The notes beneath the pieces are model-generated. The model was not told where the DNA came from. It was given only the letters and a program-made list of their open reading frames with translations, and did no database searches. A program made the position numbers and the translations under genes. Source: Flavisolibacter tropicus (GTDB lineage: Bacteria > Bacteroidota > Bacteroidia > Chitinophagales > Chitinophagaceae). Taken from it: a DNA stretch of 64,000 nucleotides. Every line of letters begins with the position of its first letter. Position 1 is the stretch's first letter. Location: the NCBI RefSeq assembly GCF_001644645.1, contig NZ_CP011390.1, positions 186,001 to 250,000 of the forward strand, in the 5' to 3' direction. Of the stretch, positions 56,159 to 64,000 are shown in pieces.

Positions 56159-56476
56159 ATTTACTATTTGTAACTTGCAGCCCCAAGGCTAGTGGCCTTT
56201 CTTGAATGCATTGCTATATGAAGTTTAGCCTGATTACCACTACAATAAGTCGTTTGTGGTAAAAGTGATTACTAAAAAAATTAGCATTTTTATGCTGGTT
56301 GAATTAGTTAATCTGTAATTTAGTCCTTCGTTATTTAAACTGTGTGGCAGCATTCGCTAGCCTTTTCTAAAATCCTTCGCCCAAATATTATTTATACGCA
56401 AGATTCTTTCCTCTGGAAACATCCGGACCGTTTATTCTTAACTAAAAAGCTGTAATGCTTTTAAACCGTTTGGACC
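56159..56476. other. Intergenic region before the RND efflux operon
   Basis: A 318-bp A+T-rich stretch between tetR and the adaptor gene. It contains a small dyad near 56237-56270 (TTACCAC / GTGGTAA) but no copy of the GAACAGTGTTC palindrome found before tetR. A promoter for the efflux genes is expected but not assigned. Confidence 0.35.
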
Positions 56477-57685
56477 ATGATTGAATGCAAAACCAATAAA
56501 AAACTTCTGTGGCTTTTGGAACGGGCTGGCCGTAAGTATTTCCTTTTTGTCACGGTCTTCATCGTTTTTATAGTATATGGCTGTGGCTCATCCTCAGGTA
56601 AAGAGGGCATGCCACAAGCCCCGCCGCCACAAGAGTTGCCAGTTGTTACGGTAGGCATTGCGCCTGCTACTACCTACCAGGAATTTTCAGCTTCACTGGA
56701 GGGAATTAAGGACATCGAGATCAGACCACAGGTAGAAGGATACTTAGATCGCATTTTTATAGACGAAGGGGCTCATGTCAAACAAGGGCAGGTGTTGTTC
56801 CATATTAACGATAGGCCATATCATGCACAACTCGAAAATGCTAAGGCTTCATTAGCAGCTGCCCGTGCCGATATGGTTAATGCACAGATTAATGTCACCA
56901 GGCTTACACCATTGGTAGACAATAATGTGATCTCTGATGTGCAATTGAAAACGGCAAAGGCCTCTTATGATGAAGCCAAGGCAAGGGTAGCACAGGCACA
57001 AGCCTTAGTGAATAATGCTGAAATTAATTTGGGATATACATCAGTAAAAGCACCGGTGCAAGGTTATGTAGGAAGAATTCCTTTAAAGATCGGTAGCCTG
57101 GTAGGTGTCTCCACTACAGAACCATTGACAGTGCTTTCTGAAATAAGGGAGATCTATGCATATTTTTCTCTGAGTGAAAATGACTTTCTCCAATTTAAGA
57201 ACCAGTACCCCGGTACAACAGTAGAAGAAAAGATCAAGCAAATGCCACCTGTTGAATTGGTGCTGGCCGACGGTAGCACCTATCCACAAAAAGGAAAAGT
57301 GCAGGTTGTATCCGGACAATTCAATAATAGTATGGGGGCCATTAGTTTCAGGGCCAGCTTCTTAAATCAGGATGGCCTGTTGCGTTCTGGCAATACGGGC
57401 AAAATACGTATACCTCGCACCGTTACTACGGCTGTTTTAATACCACAGGAGGCAACCTTTGAGTTGCAGGACAAGGTATTTGTTTTTGTTGTAGGAGATA
57501 GTAATAAAGTAGCCAGTGTGCCCATTGTGGTAACGGGAAGCAGTGGCAATTATTATCTGGTCGACAAAGGAGTGAAAGCCGGCGATAAGATTGTTTACTC
57601 CGGAACTGACCGGCTTCAGGATGGAGCTGTGATTCAACCGCAACTGATATCCATGGACAGTCTGTTGAAGAAAAAGCCGCTATAA
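56477..57685 (+). CDS. RND efflux periplasmic adaptor (AcrA-like lipoprotein)
   Basis: Membrane fusion protein of 402 residues that links the inner-membrane pump to the outer-membrane channel. A hydrophobic signal segment ends at a Cys (VYGC, about residue 36), a lipobox. The domains follow in order: beta-barrel lead-in ASLEGIKDIEIRPQVEGYLD, lipoyl half-motif DEGAHVKQGQVLFHINDRPY, alpha-hairpin (ENAKASLAAARADMVNAQIN), second lipoyl half INLGYTSVKAPVQGYVGRIP and the membrane-proximal domain ending near VVYSG-type sequence. This is the standard HlyD/AcrA order and length. It is the first gene of the efflux trio. Confidence 0.94.
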   Translation: MIECKTNKKLLWLLERAGRKYFLFVTVFIVFIVYGCGSSSGKEGMPQAPPPQELPVVTVGIAPATTYQEFSASLEGIKDIEIRPQVEGYLDRIFIDEGAHVKQGQVLFHINDRPYHAQLENAKASLAAARADMVNAQINVTRLTPLVDNNVISDVQLKTAKASYDEAKARVAQAQALVNNAEINLGYTSVKAPVQGYVGRIPLKIGSLVGVSTTEPLTVLSEIREIYAYFSLSENDFLQFKNQYPGTTVEEKIKQMPPVELVLADGSTYPQKGKVQVVSGQFNNSMGAISFRASFLNQDGLLRSGNTGKIRIPRTVTTAVLIPQEATFELQDKVFVFVVGDSNKVASVPIVVTGSSGNYYLVDKGVKAGDKIVYSGTDRLQDGAVIQPQLISMDSLLKKKPL

Positions 57686-57826
57686 TTATTTGAGAATGGC
57701 CAATTACCATCCATACACAAGCAGTATAGTAACGGACCGCCAGCTTATGAAATAGTTCTTGTATCAACGTGAGTAATGATTCAACTATTATTTCATTACT
57801 GGTAGCTGGTAAAAAACAAAAAGCTC

Positions 57827-60800
57827 ATGTTAAAGCGATTTATTGAACGGCCGGTTTTGTCAACCGTTGTTTCTATCATCATTACCTTATTGGGATTATT
57901 ATCTCTGTATACCTTACCTGTCACTTTATTCCCAGACATTGCCCCACCCACCGTACAAGTTACTGCCAGCTATCCGGGTGCAAATGCTGAAGTAGTAGCA
58001 AGAGCGGTGGCCACACCACTAGAAGAAGCCGTTAATGGCGTAGAAAATATGAGCTATATGACTTCTACTTCCAGTAATGATGGCTCCATGGCCTTGAATG
58101 TATTTTTTAAGGTCGGTACTAACCCCGATCTGGCCGCAGTGAATGTGCAGAGCCGTGTGTCAAAGGCAATCAGCCAGTTGCCTCCTGAAGTAGTGGTGGC
58201 AGGTGTTTCCACACAAAAACAACAAAACAGTATGATCATGGTTCCCCTCGTGTACAGCACCGATTCTGCTGCCTATGATGAAACTTTTTTACAGAACTAT
58301 GCTAAGATCAATATCATTCCAGAGTTGCAGCGTATACCGGGCGTGGGACAGGCCGTAGTGTTTGGTGCTAAGGATTACTCCATGCGCATCTGGCTCAAGC
58401 CGGATCGTCTAACGGCAAATAATCTTTCAACACAAGATGTACTTAAAGCCATCCAAGAGCAAAACCTGGAAGCAGCTCCAGGTAGGTTTGGTCAAATGAG
58501 CACCGCCTCGTTTGAATATGTGTTGAAGTACAAGGGTAAATTTTCCAGGAACCAGGATTATGAGAACATCATTTTGAAGTCGGATGTAAGTGGGGCAGTA
58601 GTTAGGTTAAAAGACGTAGCACGCATAGAGTTTGGCGCCTTTGCCTATAATGCCAACACACACATTGCCAGCTACCCAGGTATTGGCATCGCACTGTTTC
58701 AAACGGCGGGTTCCAACGCCAATGATATTCTTACCGAAGCTAATAAGGTCATGCAGCGGGCAGCAACTACTTTTCCCAGGGGCATTAAGTATTTTAATAT
58801 CTACAGCGCTAAGGAGTTCCTTGATGAATCTATTGGGCAGGTATTGGAAACCTTGTTGATTGCCTTTGCACTGGTATTCCTAGTGGTGTTTCTGTTTTTG
58901 CAAGATTTCCGCTCTACGCTTATCCCGGCCATTGCTGTACCCGTTGCTATTATTGGTACGTTCTTTTTTATGCAGGTGTTTGGTTATACCATCAACCTGC
59001 TAACGTTGTTTGCGCTTGTGCTGGCCATCGGTATCGTAGTGGATGATGCCATCGTGGTGGTAGAAGCAGTGCACTCTAAAATGGAGCGTACAGGACTACC
59101 GGCCAAGCCGGCCACCATTCAAACCATGAACGAAATCTCCAGTGCTATTATCTCAATCACCTTGGTAATGGCGGCCGTGTTTGTACCCGTTGGGTTTATG
59201 CAGGGGCCCGCTGGTGTGTTCTATAAACAGTTTGCCTTTACGCTAGCCACTGCCATATTGATTTCAGCTGTAAACGCATTAACGCTGAGTCCCGCATTGT
59301 GTGCGTTGTTTTTAAAAACGAGTCACAGTGATCCTGCTGGCAATACGGCAAGAAGGCAAGGATGGGCAAGGCGGTTTGGTAATGCGTTTAATTCAGGCTT
59401 TACCTCCATGACCAACAGGTACACCAGGAGTATTAATTTTTTGATTAAACATAAATGGGTGCCCATTATTGGATTAGTGCTCGTGACACTAGGTGCATTC
59501 TGGCTGGCAAAGAAGACGCCCACCGGATTTATTCCCACAGAAGACCAGGGCTTTATTGTTTTTTCCGTCAACCTTCCGCCCGGTGCTTCGCTTGATCGTA
59601 CACAGAAAGTAATGGATAAGATCGATGCCTTGTTAAACGAAGTACAGGCTGTGGAAAGAAGGGGAACCGTAACGGGCTTAAACATTGTGGCCAATGCCAT
59701 TAGTTCCAATTATGCGGTGGGCTTTATTCGCATGAAGCCGCATGGCCAAAGAGGGCCTGTTGATAATGTAGAAGGAGTGATGGGTGTCATCAATCAAAAA
59801 CTGAGTGTGATCAAGGAGGCAAGTATTTTTCTTTTCCAGTTTCCTACCGTTCAGGGTTTTGGTAATACCAGTGGTTTTGAGTTCATTCTGCAGGATCGGA
59901 GCAGTGGTGCCTTGGATAAACTGGCCGGAACGGCCTATGGTTTTATTGGAGAATTGATGAAGCGGAAAGAGATCGCCTATGCCTTTACCACGTTCAACAC
60001 TGGTAATCCGCAATACATGTTGCATATAAATGAAGCCAAGGCTGAACAGTTAGGCGTATCCGTGAGTAATGTGCTACAAACCGTGCAGGTCTACTATGGA
60101 AGTAGTTTTGCCTCTGATTTTAACCGCTTTGGCAAATTCTACCGGGTCATTGTGCAGGCCGATGTGCCTTACCGCGCAGAGCCGGCTTCTCTAAATAATG
60201 TTTATGTGAAAAACGATAAGGATGAGATGGTGCCGATAAATACGATCGTTTCGCTAGAAAGAGTATATGGCCCGGAAACGGTTACACGAAACAATCTGTT
60301 CAATGCTGTTACTATAAACGGTATGGCCAAACCGGGTTATAGCTCCGGCGATGCGATTGTAGCCATAAAAGAAGTCGCACAAAACTATTTGCCTCGCGGC
60401 TATTCGTATGAATGGTCTGGCATGACGCGAGAAGAAATAGGTGCCGGCTCACAAACCACATTGATCTTTTTACTGAGCGTAGTATTTGTATATTTCCTGC
60501 TGGCCGCACAGTATGAAAGTTATGTGTTACCGCTGGCTGTGATACTAACAGTGCCAACCGGTATATTGGGAGTGTTCGGCATCATTAACCTTAGAGGTAT
60601 TGATAACAATATTTATGTGCAGATAGGATTGATCATGCTGGTGGGATTGCTGGCCAAGAATGCCATCCTGATTGTTGAATATGCCGTACAACGTAGACGG
60701 TCCGGAATGTCATTATTAGACTCTGCGCTGGAAGCCGCGCAACTGCGCTTGCGCCCAATTCTTATGACCTCGTTTGCCTTTATTGTAGGCCTGCTGCCCT

Positions 60801-60997
60801 TAACCTGGGTAGAGGGCGGATCGGCGTTGGGCAACCACTCCATTGGCACAGGAGCCATCGGTGGTATGTTGGCTGGCGTGCTACTGGGCATATTCATCAT
60901 ACCCGTTTTGTTTGTCATCTTCCAATACCTGCATGAAAAAGTAAGTGGTCAAAGAGTACAAACGGATGCCGCTACTATGGATCATTTGGCTGAATAA
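57827..60997 (+). CDS. RND efflux pump, inner-membrane transporter (AcrB/HAE1 family)
   Basis: Proton-driven exporter of 1056 residues with the classic duplicated layout: an N-terminal helix, a large periplasmic domain, six helices, a second helix and periplasmic domain, and six more helices. The start FIERPVLSTVVSIIITLLGL and PDIAPPTVQVTASYPGANAE are family signatures. The proton-relay Asp pair is in GIVVDDAIVVVEAV, with the partner Lys in VGLLAKNAILIVEY. It belongs to the HAE1 (hydrophobic/amphiphilic, multidrug) group. The 141-bp gap from the adaptor is long but has no clear terminator. Substrates are unknown. Confidence 0.96.
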   Translation: MLKRFIERPVLSTVVSIIITLLGLLSLYTLPVTLFPDIAPPTVQVTASYPGANAEVVARAVATPLEEAVNGVENMSYMTSTSSNDGSMALNVFFKVGTNPDLAAVNVQSRVSKAISQLPPEVVVAGVSTQKQQNSMIMVPLVYSTDSAAYDETFLQNYAKINIIPELQRIPGVGQAVVFGAKDYSMRIWLKPDRLTANNLSTQDVLKAIQEQNLEAAPGRFGQMSTASFEYVLKYKGKFSRNQDYENIILKSDVSGAVVRLKDVARIEFGAFAYNANTHIASYPGIGIALFQTAGSNANDILTEANKVMQRAATTFPRGIKYFNIYSAKEFLDESIGQVLETLLIAFALVFLVVFLFLQDFRSTLIPAIAVPVAIIGTFFFMQVFGYTINLLTLFALVLAIGIVVDDAIVVVEAVHSKMERTGLPAKPATIQTMNEISSAIISITLVMAAVFVPVGFMQGPAGVFYKQFAFTLATAILISAVNALTLSPALCALFLKTSHSDPAGNTARRQGWARRFGNAFNSGFTSMTNRYTRSINFLIKHKWVPIIGLVLVTLGAFWLAKKTPTGFIPTEDQGFIVFSVNLPPGASLDRTQKVMDKIDALLNEVQAVERRGTVTGLNIVANAISSNYAVGFIRMKPHGQRGPVDNVEGVMGVINQKLSVIKEASIFLFQFPTVQGFGNTSGFEFILQDRSSGALDKLAGTAYGFIGELMKRKEIAYAFTTFNTGNPQYMLHINEAKAEQLGVSVSNVLQTVQVYYGSSFASDFNRFGKFYRVIVQADVPYRAEPASLNNVYVKNDKDEMVPINTIVSLERVYGPETVTRNNLFNAVTINGMAKPGYSSGDAIVAIKEVAQNYLPRGYSYEWSGMTREEIGAGSQTTLIFLLSVVFVYFLLAAQYESYVLPLAVILTVPTGILGVFGIINLRGIDNNIYVQIGLIMLVGLLAKNAILIVEYAVQRRRSGMSLLDSALEAAQLRLRPILMTSFAFIVGLLPLTWVEGGSALGNHSIGTGAIGGMLAGVLLGIFIIPVLFVIFQYLHEKVSGQRVQTDAATMDHLAE

Positions 60998-61022
60998 GTT
61001 TTGTAAGCAAAAAGAAGAAGTT

Positions 61023-62444
61023 ATGTTACAAAAGAATATCAGGATACAATACATCATTTTTTCCTTGCTGATTATTTGGTTTACAGCATGTAGGGTAGGG
61101 AAGAACTATCAGCGTCCGGAGCTTGAGTTGCCCCAGCAATTCCAGGCGGTCAGCTTTGCCGATACCAGCAGTATTGCCGACATTGACTGGAAGGCCTTCT
61201 TTACCGATGTAACACTGCAACAGCTAATTGAAAAGGGGCTTGCCCATAATCATGACCTGCTTATTGCTATCAAGCGCATGGAAGTGGCAAGGCTCCAATC
61301 CAAACAGGCCGAGTTGCTCCAGTTGCCAGATGTAAACCTGCAGGTAACGGCTCAGTACAACCGGCCTTCTGACAATAGTCTTAATGGTATTAGTGCTAAG
61401 AGTTTTTTAGGAAAATCGCATATTGAGAACTACAACGCTATTGTTGCCTTGTCTTGGGAGGCAGATATATGGGGGAAGATACGCCGGCAGCAGGAGGCCG
61501 CACTGGCCAGGTATCTGCAATCCTATGAGGCGGTAAGGGCTGTACAAACACAACTGGTTGCCAATATTGCGCAAGGGTATTTTAACCTGCTGATGCTGGA
61601 CCGCCAACTGGAAATTACGCGTGTCAACCTGGCCGTTAATGATTCTTTTGTAACAGCCACCCGTTTGCTACGTAATGCCGGTATAGGAACATCGCTGGCC
61701 GTGCAACAGGCAATAGCGCAACAACAAACGACAGCCTTGCTTATACCAAAGCTGGAACAAAGCAGGGCGCTCGAAGAAAATGCCTTGCAGATACTCACAG
61801 GTAGTCTGCCCGGTAAACTGACACTGAGTGCAACAATGCAGGATTATAGATTGCCGGAAAATCTTTCAACGGGATTACCAGTAGCTATGGTGAGCCGAAG
61901 ACCCGATGTGCGGGCCAGCGAAATGGCCTTGGTGGCAGCCAATGCTGAAGTAGGTGTTGCGCAAGCCAATATGTATCCAGCGTTGAATATAACAGCTGGC
62001 GGCGGTCTGGAGTCATTTAAATCAAGCAATTGGTTTAATATTCCTAACTCCTTGTTTGGATTAGCTGCCGGTAGCATTGCGCAACCTATATTCAACAGGA
62101 ATGCTTTAAAAACACAGGCGGCTGTAGCCGGCCAGCAAAGAGAACAGGCCGTCATTGAGTTCAGACAAACGGTGTTAAGGGCTACTGGAGAAGTTTCAGA
62201 TGCGTTGATACAATTAGAGCAACTAAAAAAACAGCAACAGATAGCCGCAGACCAGGTTGACACGCTTACCCATGCCGTTTTTAATGCCCAACTATTATTC
62301 AAAAGCGATATGGCCAACTACCTGGAGGTGCTCCTTGCGCAGGGCAGTGTCATAAGGGCCCAGTTGGAACTGGTAACCATACGGCGGGATCAGATGGGGG
62401 CAGCCGTTGAATTATACCGTTCGTTAGGAGGGGGGTGGAAGTAG
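61023..62444 (+). CDS. RND efflux outer-membrane factor (TolC/OprM-like, NodT family)
   Basis: Outer-membrane channel protein of 473 residues, probably a lipoprotein (LLIIWFTAC lipobox). It has two OEP repeats with long helices: TLQQLIEKGLAHNHDLLIAI and LPDVNLQVTAQYNRPSDNS in the first, then VAMVSRRPDVRASEMALVAA, the hallmark P-D-V-R-x-S/A-E of NodT-type factors, and a second helical pair to the C-terminus. A form starting at GTG 60945 would overlap the pump gene by 53 bp. ATG at 61023 follows an AGAAGAAG ribosome-binding-like stretch and starts the signal sequence, so it is chosen. Confidence 0.95.
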   Translation: MLQKNIRIQYIIFSLLIIWFTACRVGKNYQRPELELPQQFQAVSFADTSSIADIDWKAFFTDVTLQQLIEKGLAHNHDLLIAIKRMEVARLQSKQAELLQLPDVNLQVTAQYNRPSDNSLNGISAKSFLGKSHIENYNAIVALSWEADIWGKIRRQQEAALARYLQSYEAVRAVQTQLVANIAQGYFNLLMLDRQLEITRVNLAVNDSFVTATRLLRNAGIGTSLAVQQAIAQQQTTALLIPKLEQSRALEENALQILTGSLPGKLTLSATMQDYRLPENLSTGLPVAMVSRRPDVRASEMALVAANAEVGVAQANMYPALNITAGGGLESFKSSNWFNIPNSLFGLAAGSIAQPIFNRNALKTQAAVAGQQREQAVIEFRQTVLRATGEVSDALIQLEQLKKQQQIAADQVDTLTHAVFNAQLLFKSDMANYLEVLLAQGSVIRAQLELVTIRRDQMGAAVELYRSLGGGWK

Positions 62445-62514
62445 GTAAATAATTATAGTTAAAGTACATAAGGCTGTATATAAGCAGTAAATGCAGTAAC
62501 GGGATAATGTAGTC

Positions 62515-62613
62515 TTAAGAACGTTTGCTTTTCTTCTTTTTATACTTTCTCCATTCTATAAATGCAGCTAAAATATCCCCTATACTATTACTTATAATTT
62601 CCGCTATCCACAT
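62515..62613 (-). CDS. Possible small basic membrane peptide, 32 residues
   Basis: From ATG at 62613 (minus strand) 32 codons read a hydrophobic/amphipathic helix MWIAEIISNSIGDILAAFIE, then a strongly basic tail WRKYKKKKSKRS. The residue pattern looks selected rather than random: one helix with a polybasic end and no rare composition. An in-frame TTG three codons upstream would extend it. It lies 70 bp after the efflux operon on the opposite strand. Comparable short helix-plus-basic peptides include small membrane proteins and type I toxins; no homology was recognised and no ribosome-binding site is evident. The call is tentative. Confidence 0.35.
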   Translation of the reverse strand: MWIAEIISNSIGDILAAFIEWRKYKKKKSKRS

Positions 62614-63015
62614 TATGATCAAATTTAAAAAAATAAGCCTGTGATCCCCAAATGGATATCTAACCTATTTGAATAAACTTTTATGTAAATATGTAACATC
62701 TGGTATTATGCCGTAAGTTCTATCGGTCTTTGGCAGTTATAGCGTTTGTTGCTATTTAGTTAGCGCTGCTTGGTGATTACAACTCCGCTTACTAAAATCT
62801 ACTGTTATTGAACTTATTTAAGCATATTAAAACTATTTACTGTGACTTAGGCTGACATCCGACCAAACAGTGGTGTTGATTCTGATTGTAAGGGATGTTA
62901 GTAACCTTCAAATCCCCACACTTCTGGTACCTATCTTTTGACTAACTCCTTACTGAAATTTAGGTGTTTTAATAAATACATCGTATTTAAAGACTATATA
63001 ACTGGAAGATGACAG

Positions 63016-63074
63016 GAGGATAACCTGAGTCCTTATAGACTCGGGTTATCCTCTCTTTATCCTCGGGTTATCCT
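63016..63074. terminator. Long hairpin with a duplicated 3' arm
   Basis: GAGGATAACCTGAGT at 63016-63030 pairs with ACTCGGGTTATCCTC at 63039-63053, a 15-bp stem with one G-U pair and an 8-base loop. The 3' arm core CTCGGGTTATCCT (63040-63052) is repeated at 63062-63074. It may be a terminator or a structured RNA element with two alternative pairings. Confidence 0.6.
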
Positions 63075-63431
63075 ATCCGGTTAGCAAGTTTTTATAAGGC
63101 GAAAAAAGACGAGAATCCGGGGAAGTAATGCTTATTAAGGGAAATGAAGTAATCTTTAGGGAGGTTTTAATGGGAGGGCGAATCAGTGACTGATTTGGCC
63201 TTTTGGGGTCTTGTGTAGGCGGAGGCCTTTTTGTGTCTTTTGGCCAACAAGGGAAATAAGCCCCTTGATGGTGGTATGACATTCAAACAACTATAATCTC
63301 TTAGTAATGCAAAATTAATTGAGTATCTTACACATTGCCATTCTTTCTTACATATCCTATCTATAAGTCTTTACATGGTTTAGTGTTGTCCTATTTAAGA
63401 CGATAATTCTTCATTCACTAAAACCACATAT

Positions 63432-63983
63432 ATGTACAAGTTTCGATTGCTTATTATTTGGACAATTGTTTTGGCATCTTGCAATAGCGCTCAACAGAAA
63501 CCGGCAGAAGGCGGTACCGCGGCTACTAATGCTTCAGAGAACGCTCCGGCTGATCTTCCTTACAAGGCTTCTTATTCTAGTAGCTGGTCTACCGACGTTA
63601 CTGATGCGGATCTGAAAATGGTATTAATGACCTATAAAAACTGGGCTGATGGAAATATGAAAGGACTGGGAGCTGGCATGGCAGATACTGTGGAATATGA
63701 TAATGCCAATGGTAAGCATTATCGGTTATCTAATGCCGATTTGATGAAGATGTGGACGACATCCAGAGACAGTTTGAGCTCAATTGTTATTGATATGGAG
63801 GCATGGCAAAAAATGTATTCTACAGATAAGAAAGAAGGCCACATTGTAACATGGTATAAAGAAACCGACACGTATAAAACCGGAAAAGTAGATTCTGCCT
63901 ATTTCCAAGATATTAACCGGTTGAAAAATGGTAAGATTGTGTGGTATGCGCAGTATAAGCGGCCGGCATTACCTAATCAATAG
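63432..63983 (+). CDS. Lipoprotein with NTF2/SnoaL-like domain
   Basis: A 183-residue predicted lipoprotein. The signal sequence ends in TIVLASC with Cys17, followed by an Ala/Pro/Glu-rich linker (residues ~18-45). The rest resembles an NTF2-like fold: a helix with LKMVLMTYKNWADGNMKGLG, then DTVEYDNANGKHYRLSNADL, and C-terminal strands HIVTWYKETDTYKTGK and INRLKNGKIVWYAQYKRP. Such SnoaL-like proteins may bind small molecules or act as enzymes; no catalytic residues can be assigned. It is the last gene in the window and appears to be monocistronic. Confidence 0.78.
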   Translation: MYKFRLLIIWTIVLASCNSAQQKPAEGGTAATNASENAPADLPYKASYSSSWSTDVTDADLKMVLMTYKNWADGNMKGLGAGMADTVEYDNANGKHYRLSNADLMKMWTTSRDSLSSIVIDMEAWQKMYSTDKKEGHIVTWYKETDTYKTGKVDSAYFQDINRLKNGKIVWYAQYKRPALPNQ

Positions 63984-64000
63984 AAGCACTTAAGAAAATA

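Larger units (their letters stand above)
62445..63431. other. Non-coding region of ~990 bp downstream of the efflux operon
   Basis: Apart from a possible 32-codon open frame on the minus strand (62515-62613) and hairpins at 63016-63074, no gene is supported. Around 63160-63270 there are G-rich, partly self-complementary stretches (AATCAG/CTGATT, CAAGGG/CCCTTG) covered on the minus strand by a proline-rich 69-codon frame that does not look coding. A structured RNA is possible. Confidence 0.4.

Noticed and set aside
61844..62317. 157-codon minus-strand frame opposite the TolC-like gene
   Set aside because: It is a shadow of the Ala/Gln-rich coding sequence of the outer-membrane factor.
63073..63282. 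Proline-rich 69-codon minus-strand frame
   Set aside because: It overlaps G-rich structured intergenic DNA and lacks coding texture; the prolines come from C-rich tracts opposite the G-rich strand.
1..64000. Search for tRNA, rRNA, CRISPR arrays, transposases, integrases and toxin-antitoxin or defence genes
   Set aside because: No cloverleaf-like, repeat-spacer or recombinase signals were recognised by reading; a covariance-model scan was not possible here.

Overview
The window looks like a chromosomal segment from a member of the Bacteroidota, most likely family Chitinophagaceae. This rests on several things seen together: a giant secreted protein with a C-terminal type IX secretion (Por) sorting domain, many small lipoproteins and secreted proteins of Bacteroidota type, a UpxY-like NusG paralogue heading a polysaccharide locus, A+T-rich DNA with little Shine-Dalgarno signal, and frequent GTG/TTG starts. 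The genus is an inference. No rRNA, tRNA, CRISPR array, prophage or insertion sequence was recognised.

Layout. (1) 1-2.3 kb: the C-terminal part of phosphoenolpyruvate carboxylase, cut by the window edge, and a small lipoprotein on the other strand. (2) 3.0-6.2 kb: a regulatory block with a NarL/LuxR-type response regulator whose phospho-acceptor Asp is Glu, a NusG/UpxY-like antiterminator and a Bacteroidota-type regulator-like protein. (3) 6.5-40.2 kb: a large Wzx/Wzy-type exopolysaccharide locus, all on the + strand. It holds a Wza-like export lipoprotein, a Wzc-like tyrosine kinase/co-polymerase, one flippase, one polymerase/ligase-like protein, a WcaJ/WbaP-like initiating phosphotransferase at the far end, sugar-modifying genes (Gfo/Idh/MocA oxidoreductase, two DegT aminotransferases, acetyltransferases, an epimerase, a methyltransferase) and about fourteen intact glycosyltransferases plus one decayed copy. 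(4) 40.4-48.4 kb: a 1993-residue cell-surface protein, a small secreted protein and GDP-mannose 4,6-dehydratase, which may feed the same polymer. (5) 48.7-55.1 kb: small hypothetical proteins, a frameshifted M28 metallopeptidase, a di-haem cytochrome c peroxidase-like lipoprotein and an alpha/beta hydrolase. (6) 55.5-62.4 kb: a TetR regulator followed by a complete tripartite RND efflux system (adaptor, pump, outer-membrane factor). (7) 62.4-64 kb: a 1-kb non-coding stretch with a strong hairpin, then an NTF2-like lipoprotein.

How the genes fit. The regulators at 3-6 kb probably switch on the long polysaccharide operon, with the NusG-like factor keeping polymerase elongating. A WcaJ-like enzyme would load the first sugar on undecaprenyl phosphate, the cytoplasmic glycosyltransferases build the repeat unit, the flippase moves it, the polymerase joins units, and the Wzc/Wza pair controls length and export. 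Embedded in the locus is a set resembling a three-component Gtr/Arn glycosylation system: a polyprenyl-phosphate sugar synthase, a four-helix SMR/EamA-like protein and a GT-C membrane transferase. It sits beside genes for an amino/N-acetyl sugar, which suggests the polymer is decorated with that sugar on the periplasmic side.

The most notable observations are the D-to-E response regulator, the Gtr/Arn-like module, a decayed glycosyltransferase beside its intact paralogue, an 811-residue multidomain glycosyltransferase, the frameshifted peptidase, near-identical DNA repeats in the giant surface protein, and a possible 32-residue basic membrane peptide at 62.5 kb. Nothing here amounts to a clear new defence or mobile system.
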